64,000 bases of DNA, taken from assembly GCA_029781975.1 (NCBI GenBank), contig JAKOVQ010000010.1, positions 170,375 through 234,374 on the forward strand. Direction: 5' to 3'. Below the pieces are notes generated by a model, which was not told the origin of the DNA, did not search any database, and saw only the letters and a list, made by a program, of their open reading frames with translations. Numbering within the stretch: the first letter of the stretch is position 1; each line of letters opens with the position of its first letter. The DNA comes from Acidobacteriota bacterium. Lineage in GTDB: Bacteria; Acidobacteriota; Thermoanaerobaculia; UBA5066. The translations under genes and the position numbers were made by a program. Of the stretch, positions 1 to 9,379 are shown one piece after another.

Positions 1-140
1 ACGGGAGCCTTCGGAAAGGCCGGGGCCGGCACCTTCGCCGGCTCCGGCCCGGCCTTCCCCCTCCCGCACGCGAGCGCGGCCAGGGCGAGCGCGAGGGGCG
101 CCGCGAGGGTCGAGGCGGAAGAGCGGCGGCGGGAGTCCAT
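1..140 (-). CDS. 5' end of a putative lipoprotein gene (runs off the left edge)
   Basis: From an ATG at 138-140 the minus strand stays open to the window edge for 46 codons. It begins with a basic n-region (MDSRRRSS) and a hydrophobic alanine/leucine core ending in LALAALACG, after which the sequence turns into a Pro/Ala/Lys-rich linker. This is the layout of a lipoprotein signal peptide with Cys as residue +1, although the -3 position is Ala rather than the usual Leu. There is no well-spaced Shine-Dalgarno, since a GGAG touches the start codon. The function cannot be told from 46 residues. It lies downstream of the TonB-dependent receptor on the same strand, beyond that gene's terminator hairpin. 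Confidence 0.5.
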   Translation of the reverse strand, partial: MDSRRRSSASTLAAPLALALAALACGRGKAGPEPAKVPAPAFPKAP

Positions 141-180
141 CTCCGCGGTGACGTTAGCAGCCCTGGCCCCGGAAATGGAA

Positions 181-204
181 CGCCCCGGCCCGAGGGCCGG
201 GGCG
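181..204 (-). terminator. Rho-independent-type hairpin after the TonB-dependent receptor
   Basis: A perfect 10-bp stem, CGCCCCGGCC pairing with GGCCGGGGCG, closes a CGAG tetraloop. Read on the minus strand, it follows the receptor stop at 227-229 and is followed by TTCCATTTCC, a pyrimidine/T-rich run. The stem and position support termination of the receptor transcript. Confidence 0.65.
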
Positions 205-226
205 TCGATCCCGGGAAGGCTCGGGG

Positions 227-3205
227 CTAGAAGCGGAGGCCGACCGACACCAGGAAGGTCCGCGGCTGCTGATACGCCGAGAAGTTCGCGGCCCTGCCGA
301 AGCTGGGACCCTTCTGCCAGTTGGCACCCAGGGCCGCACACGCCGAAGCGCTCGCACCCTGCGGGCACTCGACGAGGGCGGTCGAGGCGGTCGTGAAGGG
401 GTCGAACGCCGTGAGGCCGCGCCCGCTGTTCCTGGCCGTGTAGACGGTGGTGTTGAGGTTGAAGCCGTTCAGGTGCTCGGCCCCGAGGACGTTGAGGACC
501 TGCGGCTGGACGAAGAGCTCGACGGGGCCGAGCGGATACGAGTAGTTGAGGGCGAGGTCGAGCTGGTACCACGCCTCGGTCGTGAACTCGCCGCGGCCGC
601 CGAAGTAGTAGGTCTGGCTGGTCGGCGGTGTCGCGTAACCGGGGTTGGTGACGTAGTTGCTGACGTTGATGGACCCGGCGGCGCTGTAGGGCAGGCCGCT
701 GTTCGCCTGGAAGACGCCGCTGACGTTGACGTTCCCGAAGGCCTTCGGGACCGGGATGTCGTACGCACCCCAGACGCGGACCCGGTGCCGCTGGTCCTGC
801 GGGAGCTCGCCGACGGGAGAGCCCCAGCTCGCCCGGATGTACTCGGGGTAGTTGTTGAGGCCGCCCGTCACGGGGCCGCTGCCGGAGGTCTCGCCGATGA
901 GGTTGCCGTACGTGTGGGACCAGGTCCAGTTGCCGCCCAGGTTCAGGCCGTCGAAGGGCCTCCACCCGAACTGCAAGGCCAGACCGTAGTACTCACGCTT
1001 GTACTCGCTCCCCCCGTTCCGCGTGACGTGGACGTCGTAGGTGTTGCCCAGGGGGTCGTCCACCTGGCCCGTGGACATGTCGGTCAGGGTCTCGATGAAG
1101 CCGGCCCCCTTCCGGTAGGTCGCGTCCGCGCGGTAGGTGAGCCTGGACCCCACGTTGCCGGCGACACCGACCGAGAACTCGTCCGTGTGGGGCGACTGCA
1201 TCCCCGGAGCGATCTGCGTGTTCAGGCCCTGGTACCCCGCGGCGTAGAGCGTGTCCTGGTTCGCCGTCGGGAACATGTTGGCCTGGGTGATCCCCCACCA
1301 CCCGAAGAACTGCTTGAGGGCGGTGGCCATGTCGACGTACGGCCCGCTCCCGGTGTTGATTCCCGGGCCGTCGTAGAAGTAGTAGAAGTACGAGGGGTTT
1401 CCCGCCGAGGAGGCGCCGCCGGCGAAGTTCTCCTGGACGGCCGAGACGTAGCGGGCGTAGGAGGCGTTGAACCGGAGCTTCCCGCCGCCGGTCGGGTCGA
1501 CGGTCACGCCGAGACGCGGGCTCCAGGCGTCGTCGTCCTGCCTCAGGACCCCGGCCATGTCCTTGGCGCTGTTCTTGTCGTACCGAACGCCGAGGTTGAA
1601 GGAGATGCTGTTGTTGAGCTTCCAGGCGTCGTTCAGGAAGGCCGACTGCGTCTTCAGGTTCGACGGGATCGCCTGCGCGAAGATCGGCCAGTAGCCGAAG
1701 TAGGCGGCGCCGGGCGTGAAGACGGGGTAGACGGTCTGGCCCTGGATGATCGCCGCGTCGGCGGTGACGATGTACTGGCTGCCCGACTGGTAGTTGTTCG
1801 AGAGGTGGTGGCCGCGGAACTGGTCGTACCCGACGACGATGTTGTGGCTCCCCAGGGACGACGTCGAGAGGAAGTAGGTCCCCTTGAGGTAGAAGTCCTG
1901 GTTGTCACGCTTCTCGGCCGACCCCGGGCAGACCGCGCAGAAGATCGGCGAGTTGGCGACGGCAGCGCCGTTCGACGCGTCGAGGACGGGGGTCCCGCCG
2001 ACGAGGTCGGTGAACCGGCCGCCGGAGTTCTCGAAGGTGAAGTGCTTCTGGGAGTACTGCGCCTCCACGAAGAAGCTGCTCGTCAGGACGCCGTTGTAGT
2101 TCCCGACGAAGAAGTCGCTCGGGAGCTGCCGGTCGTAGAACTGGGCCAGGTCGTAGGCCGGGAGCGGGTTGAAGTAGTAGTTCCCCTGGTCCCGGGTCCA
2201 GTTCAGGTACGACGCCATGATCGTGTGGTTCTGGAACGGGGTGATCGTCAGCTTCCCCTCGTACCGCTTGTCCTCGTTCGTCTGGTTGACGGGGATCAGC
2301 GTCGACTGGGTGTTGGTGGTGTTGTCGGTCTTGCCGTAGCGGCCCGAGGCGAAGAACCAGACCCGGTCCTTCCAGATCGGCCCGCCGAACGTGGCCTCGT
2401 AGATCTCGTTGAGCTTCTGGGCGCCGTCCGTGCCGAGCGTCGGCGTGGCGGACCAGGCGGCGTTCGAGAAGTTCGTCCGGAAGGAGCCGCTGAAGCTGTT
2501 CCCTCCCGACTTCGTGATCGTGTTGACCACGCCGCCCGAGAAGCGCCCGAACTCGGCCGAGATCCCGCTCGTCGACGTCGTCGTCTCCTGGATCGCGTCC
2601 TCGACGAAGAGGTTGAGCGGCGTCCCGCGGATGTTGTCCTGGATGTTCGCGCCGTTCACGAGGAACAGGTTGTCGTACGACGTCCCGCCCGAGATCGTGA
2701 CGGCCCCGTTCGGACCATTCGTGTTCACGCTCGGCGCGAGCGTCACGGCGGAGAGAAGGGTCCGCCCCGTCGGCAGCTTGCTCAGCGTGTCGTTCGTCAT
2801 CGTCGTCGACGACTGTGTCGACTCGGAGATGTTCTCCGCCTGGGCGACGACCGTCGCCGCGGCCGTCACCGCCGCCATGCTCAGGGTGCCGTTGACGGTG
2901 TACGACTGGGCGGCCGCCAGGTCGATCTTCCTGACGACGGGCTGGAACCCGCTCAGCTCGAACTTCACGGTGTACGAGCCCGCCGGCAGCCCGACGAACG
3001 TGTAGTCCCCGTTCGTCGTCGTCACGCGGGTCCGGACGCCCTGGAGGCTCGGTGAGCTGATCGTCACGAGGACTCCCGGGAGCCCCACGCCTTCGTTGAT
3101 CGCCTTGCCCGACAGGGTGGCCGTCGGCACGCCCTGCGCCCACGCCTGAGCGGCTCCGAGAAGAGCCACGACGGCGAGGGCGAGCAGCAACCGCGCTTGC
3201 TTCAT
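227..3205 (-). CDS. TonB-dependent receptor, OAR type with N-terminal carboxypeptidase-regulatory-like domain
   Basis: This is an outer-membrane receptor of 992 residues. The start at 3205 was chosen because it gives a clean Sec signal (MKQARLLLALAVVALLGAAQ, cleavage near AWAQ) and sits 6 nt behind GGAGGAGG; the longer frame adds 15 uncharged residues before the signal. After the signal comes a CarboxypepD_reg-like beta-sandwich (about 20-105, with ITKSG-type plug motifs later), then a plug domain (about 130-250) and a long beta-barrel rich in aromatic residues. The chain ends in VGLRF, the terminal aromatic expected for BAM insertion. This architecture is known from the Myxococcus Oar and Acidobacteria families, and substrates usually cannot be predicted. 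No partner exbB/tonB genes are nearby. A terminator hairpin follows the gene. Confidence 0.9.
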   Translation of the reverse strand: MKQARLLLALAVVALLGAAQAWAQGVPTATLSGKAINEGVGLPGVLVTISSPSLQGVRTRVTTTNGDYTFVGLPAGSYTVKFELSGFQPVVRKIDLAAAQSYTVNGTLSMAAVTAAATVVAQAENISESTQSSTTMTNDTLSKLPTGRTLLSAVTLAPSVNTNGPNGAVTISGGTSYDNLFLVNGANIQDNIRGTPLNLFVEDAIQETTTSTSGISAEFGRFSGGVVNTITKSGGNSFSGSFRTNFSNAAWSATPTLGTDGAQKLNEIYEATFGGPIWKDRVWFFASGRYGKTDNTTNTQSTLIPVNQTNEDKRYEGKLTITPFQNHTIMASYLNWTRDQGNYYFNPLPAYDLAQFYDRQLPSDFFVGNYNGVLTSSFFVEAQYSQKHFTFENSGGRFTDLVGGTPVLDASNGAAVANSPIFCAVCPGSAEKRDNQDFYLKGTYFLSTSSLGSHNIVVGYDQFRGHHLSNNYQSGSQYIVTADAAIIQGQTVYPVFTPGAAYFGYWPIFAQAIPSNLKTQSAFLNDAWKLNNSISFNLGVRYDKNSAKDMAGVLRQDDDAWSPRLGVTVDPTGGGKLRFNASYARYVSAVQENFAGGASSAGNPSYFYYFYDGPGINTGSGPYVDMATALKQFFGWWGITQANMFPTANQDTLYAAGYQGLNTQIAPGMQSPHTDEFSVGVAGNVGSRLTYRADATYRKGAGFIETLTDMSTGQVDDPLGNTYDVHVTRNGGSEYKREYYGLALQFGWRPFDGLNLGGNWTWSHTYGNLIGETSGSGPVTGGLNNYPEYIRASWGSPVGELPQDQRHRVRVWGAYDIPVPKAFGNVNVSGVFQANSGLPYSAAGSINVSNYVTNPGYATPPTSQTYYFGGRGEFTTEAWYQLDLALNYSYPLGPVELFVQPQVLNVLGAEHLNGFNLNTTVYTARNSGRGLTAFDPFTTASTALVECPQGASASACAALGANWQKGPSFGRAANFSAYQQPRTFLVSVGLRF

Positions 3206-3772
3206 CTGGTTTCCTCCTCCTTCGTTCTGGTGCCTGGGGTTCTTGATCATTCAGAAACAGCCGACGAGATTCCCGTGGAGAAGACAGAGCAACTGGAATC
3301 GACCTCGACACCCATCCGGGCCCGAGGCGGTTGAAGCGCGATCCTCCGACTCTTCAAGGCCTCCCCTTCGCCCTTGCCGTGGGAGTTGAATAGAGCACCG
3401 CCACACACCTTTGATCTGCAAGAAACAGACCGTTTCGGCACGAGCGTCGCCAAGGGGCTATGTCATTGTGTTCGAGGGACTTAACAACCGGAATGAGACC
3501 CGATTTGGCCCATGAGATCTAGAATTCCAGGCGCTTCTACGATTTCTTGGATTCACCGGATCCGATCAATTCTGATGCCACTTTCTCGCGAGGGCTCCAC
3601 GCGGCGCCGGCAGCGAAGCGACCTGCCCTCTCTCCCGCTTGCCGAGACACTGTCGTCGTCGGGACTCGACGTCGCGGGGCGGGCGCGGCGCGGTGTCGGA
3701 GCTCACCTCCCTTCCGCGGCCATCGGCCGCCTGCCCGGACCTGAGAGAATGCCGAGGCTCCGGAGGAGGGGG
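3206..3772. other. Long divergent intergenic region
   Basis: These 567 bases lie between the divergently transcribed receptor and sirtuin genes. They are visibly richer in A/T than the genes (3230-3560) and show no convincing ORF with codon use like the neighbours. Both promoters should lie here. I see only weak -35/-10-like matches (for example TTGTTA near 3480 on the minus strand) and do not call a promoter. No RNA gene or repeat was recognised. Confidence 0.5.
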
Positions 3773-4651
3773 ATGGCACACGAGGAGAAGGTCCGGGCGG
3801 CGGCCGACGCGATCTCGAACGCTCACGGTCTCCTCGTCACCGCCGGCGCCGGGATGGGAGTCGATTCCGGCCTCCCGGACTTCCGGGGCCCGGAAGGGTT
3901 CTGGAGCGCGTATCCCCCGTTCCGGGCCCTGGGCCTCTGCTTCGAGGACCTCGCGAACCCGGCGTGGTTCCGGAGCGACCCCTCGCTCGCCTGGGGCTTC
4001 TACGGGCACCGGCTCAACCTCTACCGCTCGACCGAGCCCCACGCGGGATTCCGCCTCCTCCACGCCTGGGGCGAGAGGCTTCCCTCCGGTGCGTTCGTCT
4101 TCACGTCCAACGTCGACGGCCACTTCCAGCGCGCGGGGTTCGCCGATGAGCGGGTGGCCGAGTGCCACGGCTCCATCGGGTTCCTCCAGTGCCTGGCCGA
4201 CTGCGGCGCCGGGATCTTCCCGGCCGTCGGCGTGGAGGTCGCGGTCGACCCGGCCACCTTCCGGGCGTCGCCGCCGTTCCCGTCCTGCCCGCGCTGCGGC
4301 TCGCTGGCGCGCCCCAACATCCTGATGTTCGGCGACGGGGGCTGGGAGAGCGGACGGAGCGACGCCCAGGAGAGGCGGCTCGCCGCGTGGCTCGACGAGC
4401 TGCGCGGCCCCCTCGCCGTGGTCGAGTGCGGCGCCGGGACGGCCATCCCCACCGTGAGGAGGTTCGGGGAGCGGGTCGTCTTCGGGATGGGAGGGCTCCT
4501 CGTCAGGATCAACGCCCGCGAGGCTTCGCTCGGGCCCGCCGAGCGCTCCTTCGACGTCTCGCTCGGAAAGCGCGGCCGGGGGATCGGCCTGCCGATGGGG
4601 TCCCTGGACGCGCTGCGCGCCATCGACGGCGAGCTGAACCGGCTCTCCTGA
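3773..4651 (+). CDS. SIR2-family NAD-dependent protein deacylase-like protein
   Basis: This sirtuin-fold enzyme has 292 residues and should couple NAD cleavage to lysine deacylation or another ADP-ribosyl reaction. Sirtuin signatures appear in order: the NAD-binding GAGMGVDSGLPDFRG, then TSNVDGHFQRAGF in place of the usual TQN-D-LH, then ECHGSIGFLQC with the catalytic His, then a Cys pair (C-x3-C) and a CPRCG knuckle for the structural zinc, and ARPNILMFGD. The start follows CGGAGGAGGGGG, and the 87 upstream codons lack sirtuin similarity. The TSN for TQN change and the irregular zinc spacing put it in a divergent bacterial subgroup, so the true acyl specificity is unknown. It is cytoplasmic. 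The tricorn-like gene follows 92 bases later on the same strand. Confidence 0.85.
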   Translation: MAHEEKVRAAADAISNAHGLLVTAGAGMGVDSGLPDFRGPEGFWSAYPPFRALGLCFEDLANPAWFRSDPSLAWGFYGHRLNLYRSTEPHAGFRLLHAWGERLPSGAFVFTSNVDGHFQRAGFADERVAECHGSIGFLQCLADCGAGIFPAVGVEVAVDPATFRASPPFPSCPRCGSLARPNILMFGDGGWESGRSDAQERRLAAWLDELRGPLAVVECGAGTAIPTVRRFGERVVFGMGGLLVRINAREASLGPAERSFDVSLGKRGRGIGLPMGSLDALRAIDGELNRLS

Positions 4652-4743
4652 CAGACCCCCCGCTCGCGGTGACGCTCTCCCCGGGAGGGGCCGGGACGCC
4701 CTAAGATCGTTCGGAATCGAACGAAACGAGGAAGGAGCCTCGC

Positions 4744-7700
4744 ATGTCCCTCCCGTTCCCGTCGCCCCGCCGGCCGGTCCTCCTCTTCCTCGTCGTCGCC
4801 GCCCTCGGCGCTCCCCTCGCCCCGGAGGCCGCCTTCGCGTCCGAGGCCTCCGCGCGGCCGACCCGCTTCCTCACCGAGCCGGCGGTCTCCGCGGACCGGA
4901 TCGCCTTCGCCTACGCGAACGACGTCTGGACCGCCCGCCGCGACGGGACCGGCGTCGTCCGGATCACCTCCGGCCCCGGCGCCAAGGGCGACCCCGCCTT
5001 CTCCCCCGACGGCTCGCTCCTCGCCTTCAGCGGCGACCTGGACGGGAACGTCGACGTCTACGTCGTCCCGGCGACGGGGGGCGTCCCGCGCCGCCTGACG
5101 CACCACCCCGCGCCCGACCTCGTCCAGGGCTTCACCCCGGACGGGAAGGCCGTCCTCTTCACCTCGCCCCGCGAGGCGTTCAACAACCGGCACACGCAGC
5201 TCTTCACCGTGCCGGTCTCGGGGGGAGTCCCGGAGAAGCTGCCGATCCCGAACGCCGCCAGCGCCTCCTTCTCGCCCGACGGAAAGAAGATCGCCTACAA
5301 CCCCGTCGCCGCGCGGTTCCTCCAGTGGAAGGGGTACCGCGGCGGGACGGCCTCGCGGATCTGGCTCTACGACGTGGCGACGCACGCCGTCGAGGAGGTC
5401 CCCCGGCCCGAGGGGCGCTGCAACGACGCCGACCCGTTCTTCCTCGCCGGGAAGGTCTACTTCCGCTCCGACCGCGACGGCGAGCTGAACGTCTACTCCT
5501 TCGACCCGGCGACGAAGACGGTGACGGCGCTGACGCGGCACGCCGACTTCCCCGTCCTCCACGCGTCGGGGGGCGCGGGGACGATCGTCTACGAGCAGGC
5601 GGGGACCCTCCACCTCCTCGACCCGGCGTCTGGGAAGGTGTCGGACGTCCCGCTCACCGTCGCCGCCGACCTCCCCGAGACGCGCCCCCGCTGGGCGAAG
5701 GGGGCGAAGTGGGTCCGCGACGCGGCGCTCTCGCCGAGCGGGGCGCGGGTCCTCGTCGACTTCCGTGGCGAGATCGTCTCCGTCCCGGCCGAAAAGGGGG
5801 ACCCGAGGAACCTGACGAGCTCACCGGGCGTCCACGAGCGCTTCCCCGCCTGGTCTCCGGACGGGAAGAGGGTAGCCTGGTTCTCGGACGCCTCGGGGGA
5901 GTACCAGCTCGTCGTGGCGCCGGCCGACGGGAAGGGGCCGTCGCGGAGCTACCCGCTCGGCGGCGCCGGCTTCTACGACCGCCCGGCCTTCTCGCCGGAC
6001 GGGACGAAGCTGACGTTCACCGACAACTCCTGGAGCCTCTTCTTCATCGACCTGGCCACCGGCGCGGTGAAGAAGATCGCCCAGGAGCCGCTCTACGGTC
6101 CGGCGGGCACGAAGGGGATCCGCGGCGTCTTCTCGCCGGACTCGCGGTGGATCGCCTACACGGTCTCGACGCCCGCCTACGTCCAGACGCTCCACCTCTA
6201 CTCGGTCGAGAAGGACCGCTCGTACCGGATCACCGACGGGCTCTCGGACGTGAGCGACCCGGCGTTCGACGCGAGCGGGAAGTACCTCTACTTCCTCTCC
6301 TCGACGAACGCCGGACCGGTGCGCAACTGGTTCTCGCTCGAGAACCAGGACATGCGCGTGACGCGGACGATCTGGCTCGCCGTCCTCGCGAAGGGAGTCC
6401 CCTCGCCCCTCGCGAAGGAGAGCGACGAGGAGAAAGGGACGCCGCCGGAAGCCGCCGAGGCGGCGGAAGGCAAGGAAGGGAAGGAAGGCAAGGAAGGGAA
6501 GGACGCGAAGGGTGCCTCCGGAGACGAGGGCGACGCGGCGAAAAAGCCGGCAGCGAAGAAACCGGCGCCGAAGAAGCCGGTCGTCGTCGCCTTCGACCCG
6601 GACGGGATCGAGACGCGGATCGTCGACCTCCCCGTCAAGCCCGCCGGGATCTCGGGGCTCTCGGCAGGGGAGGCGGGGAAGGTCTACTACCTGAGGGAGG
6701 CCGACGGGAAGTCGGCGCTCGTCCGCTTCGACCTGAAGGAGCGGAAGGCCGAGACGCTCCTCCCCGAGGCCGACGACTTCGAGCTCTCGGCCGACGGGAA
6801 GAAGCTCCTCTACCGGCTGAAGGAGAGCCTGGCCGTCGTCTCGACGGCGAAGAAGGTCGAGCCGAACGACGGGAAGCTCAGGCTCGACGCGATCGCGGTC
6901 CGCGTCGACCCGCGCGCCGAGTGGGCGGAGATGTACCTCGACGCCTGGCGGATCAACCGCGACTACTTCTACGACCCGGGGATGCACGGCGTCGACTGGA
7001 AGGCGAAGCGCGAGAAGTACGCGGCCTTCCTCCCCGACCTCTCCTGCCGCGCCGACCTCAACCTCCTCGTCCAGTGGCTCTGCAGCGACCTCGGCGTGGG
7101 GCACCACCGCGTCTCGGGGGGCGACTCTGCCGCCGAGCCGCCGAAGGTCCCGGGGGGCCTCCTCGGCGCCGACCTCGAGGTGGCGAACGGGCGCTACCGG
7201 CTGAGGAAGGTCTTCGGCGGCCTCAACTGGAACCCCGAGCTCCGCGCGCCTCTCTCCGAGCCCGGGGTCGACGCGAAGGCGGGCGAGTACCTCCTGGCGG
7301 TGAACGGCGCCGACCTCGAGCCCCCCGAGAGCCTCTTCGCGCGGCTCGAGGGGACGGCCGGGAAGATCGTCTCCCTCACCCTCGGCCCGAGCCCGGACGG
7401 GAAGGGGTCGCGAACGGTGAACGTCGTCCCGGTGGAGTCGGAGCTGGCCCTGAGGAACCGCGACTGGGTCGAGGGGAACGTCCGGAAGGTCGACGCGGCT
7501 ACGGGAGGTCGCGTCGCGTACGTCTACGTGCCGAACACGTCGACGCTCGGGCACGAGTACTTCAAGCGCTACTTCTTTCCGCAGGCATGGAAGGACGCCG
7601 TCATCGTCGACGAGCGGTTCAACGCCGGCGGGAGCGTGGCCGACTACTACATCGACATCCTGAGAAGGCCGCGGATCGCGTACTGGGCGATGCGCTACGG

Positions 7701-8112
7701 CGCCGACATGAAGACGCCGAGCGCCTCGATCCAGGGGCCGAAGGCGATGATCATCGACGAGACGGCCGGCTCGGGGGGCGATCTCCTGCCGTGGATGTTC
7801 CGGAAGTTCCAGGTGGGCCCGCTGATCGGCAAGCGGACCTGGGGCGGCCTCGTCGGGATCCTCGGCTTCCCGGTCCTGATGGACGGCGGCTCCGTCACCG
7901 CCCCGAACCTGGCGTTCTGGACCCCCGAGGACGGCTTCGCGGTGGAGAACGTCGGCGTCCCGCCCGACGTGGACGTCGAGCAGACGCCCGCCGAGGTGAT
8001 CGCGGGCCACGACCCGCAGCTCGAGAAGGCGATCGAGGTGGTCCTCGAGGCGCTGAAGAGGAACCCGCCGGAGAAGCCGGTCCGCCCCCCGTACCCGAAG
8101 CGGGGCCATTGA
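4744..8112 (+). CDS. Tricorn-like S41 protease (beta-propeller, PDZ, catalytic C-terminal domain)
   Basis: This is an exported tricorn-protease homologue of 1122 residues. AAGGAG sits 6 nt before the ATG, and residues 1-33 form a signal peptide ending near AFA. Residues of roughly 40-560 form WD40/PD40-type propeller repeats (FSPDG and related motifs recur). About 565-615 is a low-complexity linker of KEGKEG and AKKPAAKKP units. Then come the tricorn C1 domain, a PDZ segment, and a catalytic S41 domain containing LGVGHHRV (candidate catalytic His) and AGSGGDLLPW (nucleophile Ser) followed by GPLIGKRTWGGLVGI, which is near-identical to the archaeal tricorn signature. Its probable role is degradation of peptides in the periplasm. 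Length and domain order match the family. A perfect hairpin follows the stop. Confidence 0.92.
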   Translation: MSLPFPSPRRPVLLFLVVAALGAPLAPEAAFASEASARPTRFLTEPAVSADRIAFAYANDVWTARRDGTGVVRITSGPGAKGDPAFSPDGSLLAFSGDLDGNVDVYVVPATGGVPRRLTHHPAPDLVQGFTPDGKAVLFTSPREAFNNRHTQLFTVPVSGGVPEKLPIPNAASASFSPDGKKIAYNPVAARFLQWKGYRGGTASRIWLYDVATHAVEEVPRPEGRCNDADPFFLAGKVYFRSDRDGELNVYSFDPATKTVTALTRHADFPVLHASGGAGTIVYEQAGTLHLLDPASGKVSDVPLTVAADLPETRPRWAKGAKWVRDAALSPSGARVLVDFRGEIVSVPAEKGDPRNLTSSPGVHERFPAWSPDGKRVAWFSDASGEYQLVVAPADGKGPSRSYPLGGAGFYDRPAFSPDGTKLTFTDNSWSLFFIDLATGAVKKIAQEPLYGPAGTKGIRGVFSPDSRWIAYTVSTPAYVQTLHLYSVEKDRSYRITDGLSDVSDPAFDASGKYLYFLSSTNAGPVRNWFSLENQDMRVTRTIWLAVLAKGVPSPLAKESDEEKGTPPEAAEAAEGKEGKEGKEGKDAKGASGDEGDAAKKPAAKKPAPKKPVVVAFDPDGIETRIVDLPVKPAGISGLSAGEAGKVYYLREADGKSALVRFDLKERKAETLLPEADDFELSADGKKLLYRLKESLAVVSTAKKVEPNDGKLRLDAIAVRVDPRAEWAEMYLDAWRINRDYFYDPGMHGVDWKAKREKYAAFLPDLSCRADLNLLVQWLCSDLGVGHHRVSGGDSAAEPPKVPGGLLGADLEVANGRYRLRKVFGGLNWNPELRAPLSEPGVDAKAGEYLLAVNGADLEPPESLFARLEGTAGKIVSLTLGPSPDGKGSRTVNVVPVESELALRNRDWVEGNVRKVDAATGGRVAYVYVPNTSTLGHEYFKRYFFPQAWKDAVIVDERFNAGGSVADYYIDILRRPRIAYWAMRYGADMKTPSASIQGPKAMIIDETAGSGGDLLPWMFRKFQVGPLIGKRTWGGLVGILGFPVLMDGGSVTAPNLAFWTPEDGFAVENVGVPPDVDVEQTPAEVIAGHDPQLEKAIEVVLEALKRNPPEKPVRPPYPKRGH

Positions 8113-8131
8113 AGCCCGGAGTTACCCGCAG

Positions 8132-8167
8132 GGGCGCTGCCGCTCTCCCCGGAGCGCGGCAGCGCCC
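8132..8167. terminator. Shared hairpin between convergent genes
   Basis: A perfect 12-bp inverted repeat, GGGCGCTGCCGC and GCGGCAGCGCCC, is separated by 12 bases. It lies between the stop of the tricorn-like gene (plus) and the stop of the ankyrin lipoprotein gene (minus). There is no T-tract, so it may act as a bidirectional structural terminator or RNA 3'-end stabiliser. Confidence 0.5.
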
Positions 8168-8178
8168 GGCGCCCCGCG

Positions 8179-9369
8179 CTACTTCTTCCTCGGCTTCCTC
8201 GCCGGGTGCTTCAGCGCCTCGCGGAGGACCGACTCGACCTCCTTGTGGTCGTTGTCCTTCGCGAGCTTCAGGAGCTCCTTGCCGTCCCTCCTCACGTCGG
8301 CCCCGGCCGCGATCAGGGCCTTCACGATCTCCACGCTGCCGCGGAGGACCGCGACCTGGAGGGCCGTGCCGCCGCTCGGGGTGCGCGCGTTGACGTTCGC
8401 GCCGTGGGCGAGGAGGAGGTCGACCGCCCCCTTCTTCACCTGCTCGGCCGCGGCCATCAGCGGCGTGACCCGGTAGTCGTTCCCGACGTTCACGTCCGCG
8501 CCCGCCCCGATCAGGGCCTCGAGGAGGGCCGTGCCGGGCTTGTCGACGGCGGCGAGAGCGAGCGACTGGCCGTAGGGCCCCTTCTCGTTGGGGTTGGCGC
8601 CCGCCTGCAGGAGGATCTTCGCGACCTTCACGTCGTCCCGCTCCACCGCGGCGCGGATGGCGCTGCCGGACGGGTCGGACGCTCCCGCGGGCATCCCGGC
8701 GTCGAGGAAGAGCTGGACCGTCTCGGCATCCCCCTTCCGGACGGTGTCGAGGAAGGCGTTGGAGGTGAGCGGGAGCCCCTCGTCGGTCAGCTCCAGGCGC
8801 GCCCGCTCCTTCGGGGGGAGGTTCGGGTCGATCGGGCGCTCCGGCTTCTGCGGCGGGCGGTAGACGGGGGTCTGGAACTCGGCCTCGAAGCTGAAGGAGT
8901 TCCCCGCCTCCTTGTACTCGAGCCGCCCCGCCAGGGAGCCGGCGGGCGCGGGCTTCGGGGCGTAGCCGACCGCGGCCGTCACCTCGAGCCCGGCCGGGAG
9001 GTCCTCGTGGAAGAAGCCCGCCTTGAGCGGGATCCCCTGCGAGTCGAGCGTCACCTCGACCCCCCGGATCCCGGCGTTCGGGAGGCGGCGGAGGAGGTCG
9101 TCGAGGACCTCCACCGGCACCGGCCGCTCGGTGAGGAGGATGCGGGTCTGGTCCGACGTGGCCTTGCGCGGCCGGACGACGACGGCGTAGGCGTGCGAGA
9201 GCTGGACCGTCACCGGCCCCGCGAGGAGCGTCCCGGTCGCGGTCCCTCCGGCCTCGGGGCCCGGCGGGGGCGGGGCCGGCGCCGGAGGCGGGGCGGAGGC
9301 GCAGCCCGAGAGGAGCGCGGCGACGGCGAGAGCGGGAACGACGGCGGCGAGGGACGGCCGGAGCTTCAC
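8179..9369 (-). CDS. Ankyrin-repeat lipoprotein
   Basis: This protein has 396 residues and a GTG start. The N-terminus has a lipoprotein signal with the lipobox LLSGC (Cys at about 23), followed by a proline/alanine linker. Residues 45-200 form a beta-rich region of no recognised family, with statements such as GVEVTLDSQG and VYRPPQKPERP. The C-terminal half carries about five ankyrin repeats (AGANPNEKG, GADVNVGN, HGANVNARTPSGGTALQVAV). It probably sits on a membrane facing the periplasm and binds protein partners. It starts 10 bases after the stop of a second ankyrin gene on the same strand, so the two are likely one transcript. The two proteins are paralogous in the repeat region only. Confidence 0.85.
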   Translation of the reverse strand: MKLRPSLAAVVPALAVAALLSGCASAPPPAPAPPPPGPEAGGTATGTLLAGPVTVQLSHAYAVVVRPRKATSDQTRILLTERPVPVEVLDDLLRRLPNAGIRGVEVTLDSQGIPLKAGFFHEDLPAGLEVTAAVGYAPKPAPAGSLAGRLEYKEAGNSFSFEAEFQTPVYRPPQKPERPIDPNLPPKERARLELTDEGLPLTSNAFLDTVRKGDAETVQLFLDAGMPAGASDPSGSAIRAAVERDDVKVAKILLQAGANPNEKGPYGQSLALAAVDKPGTALLEALIGAGADVNVGNDYRVTPLMAAAEQVKKGAVDLLLAHGANVNARTPSGGTALQVAVLRGSVEIVKALIAAGADVRRDGKELLKLAKDNDHKEVESVLREALKHPARKPRKK

Positions 9370-9379
9370 GGCGCCCCCC

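Noticed and set aside
473-3055. 860-codon plus-strand open frame opposite the TonB receptor
   Set aside because: It is a GC-driven antisense shadow: Val/Arg/Glu-biased, no domains, while the minus-strand frame is a clear receptor.
3430-3500. Possible promoter (TTGTTA ... CATAGC) for the TonB receptor
   Set aside because: The spacing is 19 bases and the -10 match is poor.
6470-6580. Tandem AAGGAAGG repeat as a candidate repeat element
   Set aside because: It encodes the Lys/Glu/Gly linker of the tricorn-like protease and is explained by the protein.
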